Under the pieces are notes generated by a model. That model saw only the letters and a program-made list of their open reading frames with translations, was not told where the DNA came from and did no database searches. From Phallusia mammillata (Eukaryota > Chordata > Ascidiacea > Phlebobranchia > Ascidiidae), in NCBI GenBank assembly GCA_003260075.1, contig QLIY01000063.1, positions 193,893 through 257,892 on the forward strand: a DNA stretch of 64,000 nt, written 5' to 3'. Both the position numbers and the translations under genes were made by a program. Shown piece by piece: positions 51,869-63,514 of the stretch. How positions within the stretch are numbered: position 1 is the stretch's first letter; each line of letters starts with the position of its first letter.

Positions 51869-53189
51869 ATTAATAAAGAATCTTAAAAATCCAAAAGCAA
51901 CGACATTTAATGCCTTAATGTTTTTAAACAGTAAACCATGTAACGAACTGAATTAAGAAACATGAATCATTTTAAGAAAAGAAAAGAAACCCCCTTCCAA
52001 AAGCAATGGTATTTGAAGCATGTAACCAGTGCCGAATAAAGGGTCTGCTTGCCTGTAGGCACATTTTATAAGTGACCCGAAAATCAGGGTTGCTAACTAA
52101 AAAGTTAGAAAATTTGTATTTCTACTGATTTTAAAGTGGCCTGGATTTTTGACTGACCTGTAGGCAAGTGCCTACTTTGCCTAATGGTTAATCCAGCACT
52201 GCATGTAACGACCTTAATTAAAAACGTGAATTATTAAAAATATAAAATAACTAATCGAGTAATAAAGTGAATCATGTATCCGATTTATTTAAAGCAGGAG
52301 TGGGCAACCTTTGTTACTGTAGGGCCAATTATGAATGTCAAAATTGGATCGCGGGCCGCACATGTGCATCACACAAGGTGATTTTGCTTTGTTTCTTACC
52401 AAATATGCTCAACTAAGTATAATTCGTATTTGATTCTAGCCACATTTTGCCAGATCGCGGGGGGGGGGTAAGACTTTACATTGGTCTTCGCGCAACGCTT
52501 GAGTTTCCTTACTCACTTTGACTTTCACACACGTCTGTTTATTGTTTGCAATACTCCAGTTTGCTTTCGAATGCTTAAAAGTTTTACTTACAACACGTTT
52601 CAATTGCCTATTTCATACTTGGAAGACCTATGATGCTAAACGATATTATGTTTTAAAGAAGCGTTCTGGGCACACCCCATTGTGCAGGCTGTAGTTTGGT
52701 TCGGCAATCGTTTTCGGTGGTGAAGTTCGAGTTGAAGAGAAGAACAGTTCTCCCCTGACCATCGCGTTGTAATTGCTTGCATATTGTGTGCTGTTTTGAA
52801 CTGTGCTATTCCTTTGTAAAAAAAACTGCTCATAAGTAAAACCACATTAACTCGGGTTGTAGTGTTGAGCTGCAGTGGCAGGATTTGGAAAGGTTTAAAG
52901 TTAGTAAGGCAGGTTTTCGAGAAGTAAGAATCATTGTAGATCAATTACGGTTTTAGGTTCAACATTTCAAGCTGAAACGAGGTGCTTTAGGGCCTATAAT
53001 CGTGGTCGCGAAATCCATGTCTGATCGACGCAAGGCTCGAAACCCCTGTCTGAACGACGGAACATCCATTTTGTTAACGGTAGTGTATGTTTGCGTGTTT
53101 AAGTTTCGGTTGCACAGTTGCGTAACCTGATATCGCGCTTTAAAAATGCCAACCTTTCATTCGCCGGGGCTAGATTTTTCGCCCGGCTG
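51869..53189. other. Spacer between VWA gene C and relic D
   Basis: No gene is seen. AATAAA at about 51873 serves gene C. From about 52294 the sequence CAGGAGTGGGCAACCTT and a G tract (52459-52468) resemble the left end of a hAT-type element, but I could not find its right end or a target duplication. The T/G-rich remainder has no recognisable coding segment. Confidence 0.45.
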
Positions 53190-53880
53190 CCTGCGCCATT
53201 TGTTAGTATAGAATTCAGAAACAAACAAGCAGAGGGTGAGGCAACAGTGGATGTGGTAAAGTAAAAGGAACGCCCCATACTCAAATCTAGCTACTTTTGC
53301 AAGTTTGATTAATGAGAGGTGAAAAATTGTTGCAGAAAATGAGTTAGTAGTTAACTTCAGCATGTGCTGCATTTTCAGTGAGTAAAAAAATCCTTAGCAG
53401 TTGTTCAAAATTGCTTCTAAAATGCAACTGATGAAGTCACAAAGATTAAAGAGCTAAAAAGGTAAAAATCGACATTGGCAGATCGCAGCACTTTCTACAA
53501 TAGCTTATGTACAGATGATTGTAAAGTTGGAGGTTCTAAACTGAAATTCGTCGAACTTAAGTTTAAAATCAAATTTTTCATTTTGAGGTCTTTTAAGCGC
53601 AAAATATGGTGCTTTCCGAAAGCTTAATATATAAACGACTTGGTCGCAAGGCCCAGACTCTACACGATTATCAAGTTCGGAGAAAGGTTCATTTTCGAAC
53701 TTCATTTTGTGCATTTTCCGTGTGTTATTCATTCGAGTGTTCTAGTGCCCCACATTGGCGCAATCACATTACACATAATCATTAGCATTTAGGAGGAAAC
53801 TAGAGTTTAATCTGAAAGTGCATGATGCCATAAACAACACGGTTTGGAATCAGATAGACGGCGTGGGCAAAAAAATTAAT
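53190..53880 (+). pseudogene. Relic of a VWA-BRCT gene (copy D)
   Basis: Positions 53230-53320 match exon 1 of gene B but lack the ATG and have an in-frame TAA (GTAAAGTAAAAGG). The VWA exons are absent. Positions 53395-53490 match part of exon 11 with stops. Positions 53580-53690 match BRCT exon 14, and 53740-53850 match exon 15 with small deletions. The order is collinear with gene B, so D is a decayed BRCT-bearing copy. It shows that the BRCT form was present in more than one copy. Confidence 0.8.
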
Positions 53881-54074
53881 TCCAAATTTACAAAACCAAT
53901 GTAATGTTACTTGACAAAAAGGCATTAAATGAGGTTCAGTCATGCATCACCATATGAAGTGATGCGTGAAGGCACTTGTTGATTTTTTTTTCTAAATGTG
54001 AACTCGTGACTAATTGCAGCTGTTATGCATGTAATGTCATGTCAAATAGTTGAACGAATTTTTCTCCCTTCATC

Positions 54075-57000
54075 ATGATGGAACATTGTTTAAAATTTGC
54101 TGTTGTACTAGTATTGCTAAACTTCATTTCGGCATTTTCACATAACGAAGACAGAAGAGTTATTGAGTTTGAAAAAGAGTTTTCAAAAACGGTAGGAAAC
54201 TTTGATCAAGACACGTCGTATCCCATTAATGACAACGGTGGTTTTGCCCATAAATTCAACGGGATTGGGGGGTTATCTGGTGGTGGAGCCACAAGCAGAT
54301 TGCTTGTGAATTATGCTGAGCCATACCGCTCACAGATTCTTGACTTTCTTTTTAAACCCAACTTTGCAGCCTCTCTTCACATTTTGAAAGTTGAAATTGG
54401 TGGTGATGCTCAAAGCACAGAAGGCACTGAGGCAACTCACATGAGAAGTGAGAATGAAGAGAATTACACAAGAGGGTAAGAATTTTTTTATAGTCCAAAA
54501 CGGCAGATTCAATAGTTGGTCTGCACTCTGCAGAGTAAGGCAGCTGCTGACTTTTTTTTAAGTGCACACCAATTTTTTCGGGTTGCTTGCAGAAATTGTG
54601 CATCAAATGCATTTCATTGTCCTGCCTTAACCTTATTTGGTTGCTTATCTGATCGTCTGCTAAAATTTGTCTTGTGCACAGGACATGATGCCCCTGCTTG
54701 TGAACTGCATTTCTCTGCAGACTGAGTTTGCACAGCAACACTAAATGACCTTGATTTATTTAGGTATGAATGGTGGCTAATGAAAGAAGCGAAGGCAAGA
54801 AATCCTGACATTACACTCATTGGTTTACCGTGGACTTGGCCATCATGGATTGGGCAAGGCACTGTTTTGCCCTATGAAAACAAAACTTTAACTGCAATCT
54901 ATATTATGAAATGGGTTAAAGGGGCAAAGGAGCACCATGGTCTTGCAATCAACTATGTGGGCATATGGAATGAAAGGCCCTACAATGTTGAGTACATAAA
55001 AACACTAAGAAAGGTGTTGGATGAAAATGGTTTCAGGTAAACCCTCTTAGGTTAAATTTGCAATTGTTTTTCATTTGCATTATAATTTGCAAGATATGTT
55101 GGTGCCTTTTTGGATGCAATTGATTGGTATTTGTATGTGTTTTCTCTTTTAATTTCCTAAACTGAACTTTATGTTCCATTCTTTATGTAGTGATGTTGGA
55201 ATTATTGCCTCCGACAATAGTTTTATTCCAACTTCTGAGTCAATTCTGCATGATGGTGACTTAGCAAAGGCTGTGGAAGTTATTGGTGCCCATTATCCGG
55301 GAACATACTCAGGAACAGTGGCTCAGGAAACCAAAAAGCCTTTGTGGGCCAGTGAGGATTACAGTACCTTTAATGATGCTGTTGGTGCCGGTTGCTGGGC
55401 TAGAATCCTAAATCAGAACTATGTAAATGGCAATATTACTGCAACCATTGCATGGAACCTCATTGCAAGCTACTATGATGATTTGCCATACAAAAGGTAT
55501 GTAGTAAAGTATTACAAAAGATTCTGGTACAACTAGGCAAGCTGTATATGTGACTCAGTAGAATTTTTAATTTACTAAAAGTAATTATAGGCTATGGTTT
55601 AAAAATCATTATGCAATAAAATGAAGACTCTAACTTATGCTTCACACAGATACAATGCAAATATGTGATCATTTAACAGGTGTAGTTTACTCACAGCCAA
55701 TGAACCATGGAGTGGTCACTATGAACAGGTTGGACCATTATGGGTAACTGCACATACAACCCAGTTTACTAAGCCAGGATGGTACTACCTCAAAACAACT
55801 GGCCATTTGAGCAAAGGTGGAAGTTACGCTGCATTAACAGATGGCAAAGGAAATCTGACCATAGTTATTGAAACTCTTTCACATGATCAATCCATTTGCA
55901 TTCGACCACCACTGCCCTCTTATGATGTGGCTGACCAAAATGTTACCTTAACTTTGGGTGGTAGTTTTAAGGGAGTAGTTAAAGTATTAAATATGTGGCA
56001 GAGTCAGCTTGGCCAAGCGTCCACCATTGATAGTATGTTTGTAAACAAAGGTAAGTCAAAAAGGTAATATTGTGTAGATGTTTGCATATAAAGCAAGCAT
56101 GTTAAATAATGCAAATATATTTTTGTTGGTATAACACCCCATTTGCTTTTTAAGCTATTATTTTTTATATTTTGCTTGTTATGTGTTAATTAACTTGTCT
56201 TTCTCAGGAAAGGTAACCGTGGGATCGGAAGGTGAAATATCTTTGTTTGTTCCTACAAACATGCTGATTACTCTGTCCACCATCAACACAGCGATGAAAG
56301 GTTCCTATCCAATGCCACCAGCATCTGCAGCTTTTCCATTGCCATACACTGATACATTTGAATCAAATGGCTTTAGTGAAGCATACAACTTTGCTGACCA
56401 AAGTGGCAAGTTTGAAACATACTACAATGCATCAGCTATGGATGATCACAAATGGACATTAAGACAAGTAGGATTTTTGTTGGTGGAAGTAATTTTTTTC
56501 TGGAAATTTTTAAATTTAGGTGGTGACTGCGAGGCCTGTCACATGGTGTGATGACCCAGACCTTGGTTTTACTGTTATTGGAGATTACAGCTGGTCAAAT
56601 GTTGCAGTCAGTGTTGATGTTAAACCAGAAGACACATATGGGGTTTTTGTTGCTCTTAGGTAAGCAAAGTTACCTACCACTCGCTCAAATTGATAAATTG
56701 AAAAAATCTGAACCTAATTAATCAAATATTAATATCTTCATGACATAAAATTACATGGAGACAGTGGTGAGATTAAGCTGGTTTGCACCGGTTCTATAGA
56801 ACCATCTTGCGAAATTTTATGAGATCAGCGAAATGGTTAGCATTACTAGTTACTGTCCATGGACTTGACAGAACCGGCTGAAAAATATGACTTTTGTGAT
56901 AGAACCAACTGATAAAATATTTGAATCCCACCACTGCATAGAGATATTGCCCAAATTGGAGAACATACACCAAGAACTACTTTTATTAACCAAACCACCT

Positions 57001-58000
57001 CATTAACCAATAGTTGTTTGTTAGATCAAAACCATGTGTTTGTGAAATATGCTATTAAGCACACCCAAAAAACCTGTTTAAAATATCAGTCAAAAAATTG
57101 AGAATCAAATGTAAAGCGTCCTTAATGTTAAACTTACCTGGAATATAAGAGAGTACAGTAATTTGAATTGTGTGGCAGAGTGGATAAAGGTGGTTGTGAT
57201 GCACGGGAAGCCAGTGGACTCTTTTTGTGGTTTATGACAAACAGATCTTGGGTGTTAACAACAGATATTATGCGTGAAAATCGACTTCAAAGGTGTGCGA
57301 TTGGATGGGAATGTTGGGTAACAGAGGTATGTCAAACTGCTCTTCAGCTATGTGTAACTTTTTGTGCACTTTAGGTCATTTTATGTTCTTGCACAAGTTA
57401 CACTTTCGTTGCAATATTTTAGGCCTATCGTACGACCTCTTTTTGGAGGACATGTCATCAAGTTGTCCTTCAAGGACATTAAAAGATACCCAAATGTCCT
57501 TCTTTTTGATTTTTTCTGTATTTACCTAATACATAAATAACAAGTGTGCCTTTAAAACCGATCAAAGTGTGCGAGTTGAAATTTATAGTATAATTGAAAA
57601 GGTAAACATCATCTAAATTGGACAATAATAGTTGACTGTGTGTGAAAATTGCCAAATATCTTCCTTCATTTTGTTTGGGCACAAAAGTAAGTGTTAGAAT
57701 TCTTTGTCGGGAATGTGTCCTCCTTTTTGGTGATAAAAATATGGTAGGCCTACAATATCGTGATATACTTCATCTTGTAAATTATATTGGGTGTTAAAGT
57801 TCCAGGAACAGGAATGGAACCAAGTAACCTTGGAAGTAAGTAAGGACACAAATGTTGTTGCATATTTAAATGGAGCAAAAATATTGGAGCACACTATAAA
57901 GAAAGAGGATGCTGTTCCAGCAAATGGATTCGCTGCTCTGGGCACAGCTAGTTTTGGGAAAGCACAGTATGATTCATTCACTGTGAAACCGTCTACTTAA
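54075..58000 (+). CDS. GALC: Galactocerebrosidase (GALC)
   Basis: Lysosomal glycoside hydrolase (family GH59) that removes galactose from galactosylceramide. Eight exons close in phase to 694 aa: 54075-54475 (ATG, a second ATG follows directly), 54764-55036, 55191-55496, 55680-56050, 56208-56467, 56520-56659, 57179-57317 and 57806-58000 (TAA). An N-terminal hydrophobic signal ([14 protein letters not shown]) is visible. The acid/base Glu lies in [10 protein letters not shown] (exon 2) and the nucleophile Glu in LWASEDYST (exon 3), both as in the vertebrate enzyme. [17 protein letters not shown] near residue 55-70 is the conserved start of the barrel, and the C-terminal lectin-like domain ends in [19 protein letters not shown]. 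Several NxS/T sites fit glycosylation. A small hAT element lies in the intron after exon 6. GABPA follows on the same strand after 600 bases. Confidence 0.96.
56762..56936. mobile_element. Small non-autonomous hAT-type element in a GALC intron
   Basis: The ends CAGTGGTGAGATT and, inverted, CAGTGGTGGGATT differ at one base. The flanking 8-bp duplications CATGGAGA (56754-56761) and CATAGAGA (56937-56944) match at seven of eight. The element is 175 bases long with no coding capacity. Confidence 0.85.
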
Positions 58001-58598
58001 ATTTGTGTGACATAATCCCTTAAACTTCATCTTCATTTCATACTAATTGATGTTGCATTCAAGCTAGGTCTGAATTTATCAGTCACTCATGATGCAACGT
58101 AGTATATTATTTTTCGGGCTTCAATTTGGTCCATGCTTTGTGATTGATTTTTTTTAAAAACACGGGTTCGGTTGTCTTTCAATTACAAAATACCTCTCAC
58201 TTACATGACATCGTTTTTGAACGCCTGAAGAGATACAACATATCGTTCTGGCATGCAAATATTTAATCACATGTTGATTTTCATATTTACTGATTTTGAA
58301 GCAGTCAGGCTAAAGTATTTGTGTACTTTTCTGCTTATTTTATATTTCGCCGTGCTTATATATGCAATCATGTCATGAAATACATCAAACTTCGTGCAAT
58401 ATGCATCTTGTATTTTTTTACAATTTCTATTTGTATGGGAATTTCCCGAACGTACCTTTTTTCGTAATGATGATTTCGGGAAGGATTGCAAATTGTACGG
58501 TTACATAAGTTGTAAAACAAAAGTTCAGTTTAAATGAAGTAATTTGTGTAATGTAAGAAGTTGCATAAGTTTTAGTTACTTCGATAGTTTAAAAGACG

Positions 58599-60442
58599 AT
58601 GGAAAAAAATATACTGCAAAGTTCTGAAGGTAAAAATGTTTCATTTTTATAAGCTAATGGTGTTGATATAATGCTTGCAAATTATTGTGTTGTAGTATTT
58701 AAAAATATTTCTAAGACTTGCAATACCCAGGATCATGTATATGGGAAAAAATAACAAGAAACGTGTTTAGAATCTTAAACAAATCAATATTTTAGATGCA
58801 GTTATTGTTCAAGAAATTGACACTAAGGTGCCCCTCTCAATTCTTCGCGAAACAGTTGGCAGACGTTTATGCAAATCGGACCTAAGCAAGCATGATATAT
58901 GCATACAAGATTCTGCTTTGGATCCCCAACTTAGCTTAGTTGACCATGGTGTTGGGGTTACGGGAAACGTTGAACTTAGCATTCAGGTTCAAACCAATGA
59001 CACAAACCCTAAACTTGTAATTGTGGACATCAACAAGCCAATTGAAAATGATTCCCCTGCTTGCAGTATTTCCACAGCCCACAGAGGTATTTTTAACATA
59101 AGAATAACCATGCATTAATGCATGTTACTAACATTTCTTCTTGCTTGATGAACTTTATAATTTGAGCATTTTGGAAAATACAGTCCTGTTTTTTTTTGGT
59201 TTAGTAAATCGCAGAAAGCGGAAGTATACTTTGCCTGAAAAGTCTGTTGGTAGCAACACTAAAGAAAGTGAGTTAGGCATTCCTGGAAACCCTATGATCT
59301 GGACAAAATCGCAGGTAGTATACAAAGTACATTTGGCAATAATAGTACATGTGTAGAAACGTTTTGTAATTATAGGTCAACCAATGGATGGTGTGGGTTG
59401 CAAAGGAGTTTGAATTTGACACATCCATCATTAAAGATTACAAAGTCAATGGCAAAGTGCTGTGTGCCATGTCCCAATCAGACTTTGTAGAGCAATTTCC
59501 CTATGGTAACATCTTGTGGTCTCATCTACAATTGTTAAAGGTATTTATTTGTAAATTTAGGTTTCAAAATGGTCAGGCATTTGCAACAGGGAGGTAGTAA
59601 GTAGTCTGATGTAGATAAAGTTTGATGAATCTATGTTACTTTCTTCAGAAACTTGTGAAGTCTGACACGGCAAGCACCACAAGCTCATCAGTTATTGGAC
59701 AGGTTTAACATTCTTGTTTAGTGTGGACATTTTTAGCATTACATAATGATCATTGCTTTTTTTCTAGACACCTTCTGGCAGTGTGCCTACTATGCCTATG
59801 ACCTCAAGGCGAGCATACAATCGAAATTCCCCAGGAAATAGGTAGGTCAAAGTGTATGACTTTTGGTTGCATTTAGAGGCAGATAGATACTTGATTGTTT
59901 GACAGGTCTGGTAATAATGGACAAACACAGTTGTGGCAGTTCTTGCTGGAAATGCTTACTGATGCTGATTGTATTAACTATATTCGATGGGTTGGAGATG
60001 AGGGTGAATTTAAACTTCTTAACCCAGAGATGGTTGCACAAAAGTGGGGTGAAAGAAAGAATAAACCTGCAATGAATTACGAAAAGTTGTCTAGATCCCT
60101 GAGATACTACTATGATGGGGATATGATATCAAAGGTAGTAAATTATATATTATGAAAAACAAAATAAACAAATCATAAAATTTGCATAATAAATTTAATT
60201 TGAGTGATGCCAAATGTGTGTATCAAACCATCTCTCGATCTCTTTAGGTACCTGGCAAAAGGTTTGTATATAAGTTTGTGAGAAACCTTCGACAGTTAGT
60301 TGGATATGAAGCAGTTGAATTAAATAAATTGGTTATGGAATGTGCTGAAAAAAGACGAAAACTTGTAGAGGTACAAAGTGTGGAAGAGTATCTACACACA
60401 CCTGACAGCAAGGAAGTGACATTGACGCTAACAACTGGCTGA
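58599..60442 (+). CDS. GABPA: GA-binding protein alpha chain (GABPA), ETS transcription factor
   Basis: Eight exons close in phase to 382 aa (human 454): 58599-58629 (ATG), 58796-59086, 59205-59314, 59376-59540, 59649-59702, 59768-59841, 59906-60134 and 60248-60442 (TGA). GABPA binds GGAA sites as part of the GABP/NRF-2 complex with a beta subunit. Exon 2 encodes the N-terminal OST-like domain ([20 protein letters not shown]). Exons 3-4 encode the Pointed domain ([17 protein letters not shown] ... [11 protein letters not shown]). Exons 7-8 encode the ETS domain ([15 protein letters not shown] ... [14 protein letters not shown] ... [18 protein letters not shown]) followed by GKRFVYKF. Shortening relative to human is mainly in the linkers. 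It is convergent with the DnaJ gene. AATAAATAAATAAA at about 60780 may supply its polyadenylation signal. Confidence 0.95.
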
Positions 60443-60829
60443 TGTGCTCATGAAAACAACACATTTAAGAAACATAATATGTTTGGTGGTGGTGCTGTTT
60501 GTGCAAAGTTACAAAATTAATAACAAGTAACTTTTTTTTGCAAAAGTTTGCTTTATTTGACAAAAGTGTGTTTTTACCTGTGGTACAATTGTGAACCATT
60601 TTGATATTTTTTTGTTTTGTGGCTGATCAAACAGATCATGTTGTAGTACATACTTTTAAAACGTTTTTGTTTCTTATTTACTATCATAAAGACCTATCAG
60701 ATAATGATTTGTTTGTTTTGCTTGCTAAAAACAGCGTTGTTTTTTGCCTGTGGTCTTAATGCGAAAATGTTTTATTTGACAATAAATAAATAAAATATAC
60801 GTAAACAAGATCATAAACCAAGGCCTTGG

Positions 60830-61868
60830 TTATTTCTTGTTCTTTTTGACAAACTCCCAACCATTTGGGCCTTTTCGTATTTCCATTTTTTCACCATTCA
60901 GTTCTATGTCTATTTTTCCTTTTGCGGATGACTTTGCAATCTAAAATTAAATTACAAGATGATAATCCAAGGAAACCTACTGCATAAAAAATAACAAAGC
61001 AATTTTGTCAAATACCTCCTCAAACATATTTTTTCCCAAACCTAACATCATATTTGAAAACAAGGAACCAAAAATCCCTCCACGCTTGTTTGAACTGTTG
61101 GTTTTTTGAAAACCTTGTCCTTCAAAGTTCTTCGCAAATCTGCGAAACAATTCCTCAGCATCCTTCATATTGATTTCTTGGTGTGTCCACTGTTGGTTAT
61201 GAAATGGGTTGCCCTGCCAATGGTTGTTTGTTTGTCTGTTGTGGCCATATGTATTGTAGTGTTCTCGACTGTTGTCCTTGCGAAGTGTTTCATAAGCCTC
61301 TGTAACCTTTCTAAATTTCTCAGCAGCCTCTGTGTTTCCAGGGTTGGAGTCTGGGTGGTATTTTTTTGCAAGCTAAAAGATACAGATAAACTTTACCTGA
61401 AAAGATTTACCTTTTTCTTCCTGCATAATGAAAATTGACTACCCAAGCACAAGTTGCACAACCTTGTGTTGTTGCAGTAAAAGTCAGGATGAATCATTGA
61501 TGTTAATATCATTCGTTGACCAATTTGTAGCGAGTGCAGAAATTGGCTTTACCGTTTTTAACACAATATTTGCACTTTATCCAACCACCATCAATAGATA
61601 TAAGAAATTTTAAAAGTGAAAACTTTTTTGCTACACACAAACAAATTAATTGCATTTTCACAGTTCAGTAAAAGAGAGAGAACAGAACACTAACCTTAAA
61701 GTAAGCAGACTTGATATCCTTTTGTGTTGCGTTTCTATTAACACCTAAGACATCGTAGTAATCCTTTTGTTTGCTGGACATTGAGGTATAAATGTACCTT
61801 TTTACAGCGATGTTTTGAAGGCAAGAAAAAGAATTAATGTGTTTCCATACATAACAAGTCCGCAACAT
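60830..61868 (-). CDS. Small DnaJ (Hsp40) protein, probably mitochondrial
   Basis: Three exons close in phase to 213 aa: 61695-61868 (ATG), 61016-61372 and 60830-60940 (TAA). The J domain starts at about residue 35 (KDYYDVLGVNRNATQKDIKSAY) and continues in exon 2 with LAKKYHPDSNPGN, so the HPD motif that stimulates Hsp70 ATPase is present. The first about 32 residues (MLRTCYVWKHINSF and on) are free of acidic residues and contain Arg/Lys, as in a mitochondrial presequence. The remainder has a Gly/Asn/Gln-rich stretch and no cysteine-rich zinc domain, so it is a short type C protein. The last exon is lysine-rich. An upstream in-frame methionine (SFKLLCLRNF) would give a longer start and cannot be excluded. 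I cannot assign it to a named DNAJ ortholog. Confidence 0.85.
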
Positions 61869-63429
61869 GACGAAATTGCGTAGGCAAAGTAATTTGAATG
61901 ACAAAATTTTACCTGTTCTGTTTAAACAGGTACAGTATGGCGATCATACTAAAACGCATGAACCCAATACATCGAACAAATACATACTTTCCCTTATATT
62001 AAGCAAACACAACACCGCCGTCAGCTTTGCTATTTATTGACGTAACCAGCATGACGCAGAATAGAAATCTTATAAATTACAGTGGGTTGCTTAGTAATGA
62101 CGTATAGATTTTGAAGTAGTATTTGTCAAGAAATTAAACATATTAAGACCTTGATCACACCACAGGTGCATATAAAAGAAATACAAAGCGATATAAGTAA
62201 ATAACAATGCAGCGCTGTAACACCCCGATGTCATAACTCATAACACTTGCCACAATACAGCACAAATTTTTTCGGAGTTGCCTTCCTTTAGCTGCCAGCC
62301 CACAAAGATTAGAAGGACACATGTGGAGCCAATTAAATGGCTAAAACTAGCACAAACCACTATAAATTTGCTAACAATGCGCTCTTCAAAGATATTCACT
62401 CACTTGTCTTGTGTTGATTTGTCGGCTTTTGACTACTTCCCAAAATTTATTTCATTTCATTTTGTTTGTTCGAAGCTTGTCACCTTTCTTCCCTTTTCTG
62501 TATGCGCCTTCCCAGCTTTTTCTCTGTCCATACGCATGACAAACAAAGCCAGCTAGTGTGAGTGGCTTTGTTTACCCCTTGGTGTACTTGTTTACATGTA
62601 TTGTATGTGCACTGCAATGTCGCTGCAATCTGATTTTTAAAAGTAAACACAAAATATTTTGGTTATGAAGTGCATTCTTTAATTGCGATTGTTACATCGT
62701 CTTGTACATATGTTTATGTTTTCCGCCAGTAGCCTTGATTCCTGTCTATGACGCAGTGTTGTGCAACCTGAAACATTTTCTGTCACACTATCGGTGATTG
62801 TGATGTCACAACCTTGGCATTGCTTACTCTTGTAAGCGAGGTTGCCTCGTGTTTGTTAGTGACTGGAACTTACAGCGTCTGCATGCTTTTTTTTGAAAAA
62901 ACTGGTCAGTTATGTTTGTTTTTGTGTAACGAACAGGAAAATTATGTTAAAAACTTAACCGTACATTGTGTGACTTGACCAGTAAGCACATGTTTGAGCC
63001 TTGTTGTTAACCATTAGGAATTGGATTTATGTGAAACCTTTATTCAGGCGTGAATCCCGCCGTCGTCAACCCACGTGTTATTCTAAACTGTGTTATTCCG
63101 GTAAGATTATTGTTTTGCCGTCCGTCTCTAGTGTGATTAAGTGTTGTTTATATGTGATGTTATTTGATGCTGTATTTACAGACCTTCTACTGATCGCTTG
63201 CATTTAAATGACTCGGGTCCTTTTATAGTTTGGCAAGCGTAAATGTCACTAAAATTCTTGTCTAAATTTAAACACGGTGTTGAAACCGACTTTTGACCGG
63301 TCATCTTTTTTTGGCGCAGGACGCACAATAACAACATAAAATACCCAACTAAACAAATACTTCAAAGGGATGGAGAAAAACGAAAGAAAGGGAAGAAACG
63401 TAAGTAGACTTTAACACAAAAAACAATGA
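61869..63429. other. Spacer upstream of the DnaJ gene
   Basis: This should contain the DnaJ promoter. No further gene is recognised; frames at 62278-62556 and 63001-63207 lack a recognisable domain or convincing splice partners. No repeat pair is evident. Confidence 0.5.
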
Positions 63430-63514
63430 GAAAACGTAGATGAAACCGCCTTTCGACCATTGTACTCGCTGTGCTGCCGTACACTCGAGCGCCACCAGTC
63501 GGCCATATTGCAGA

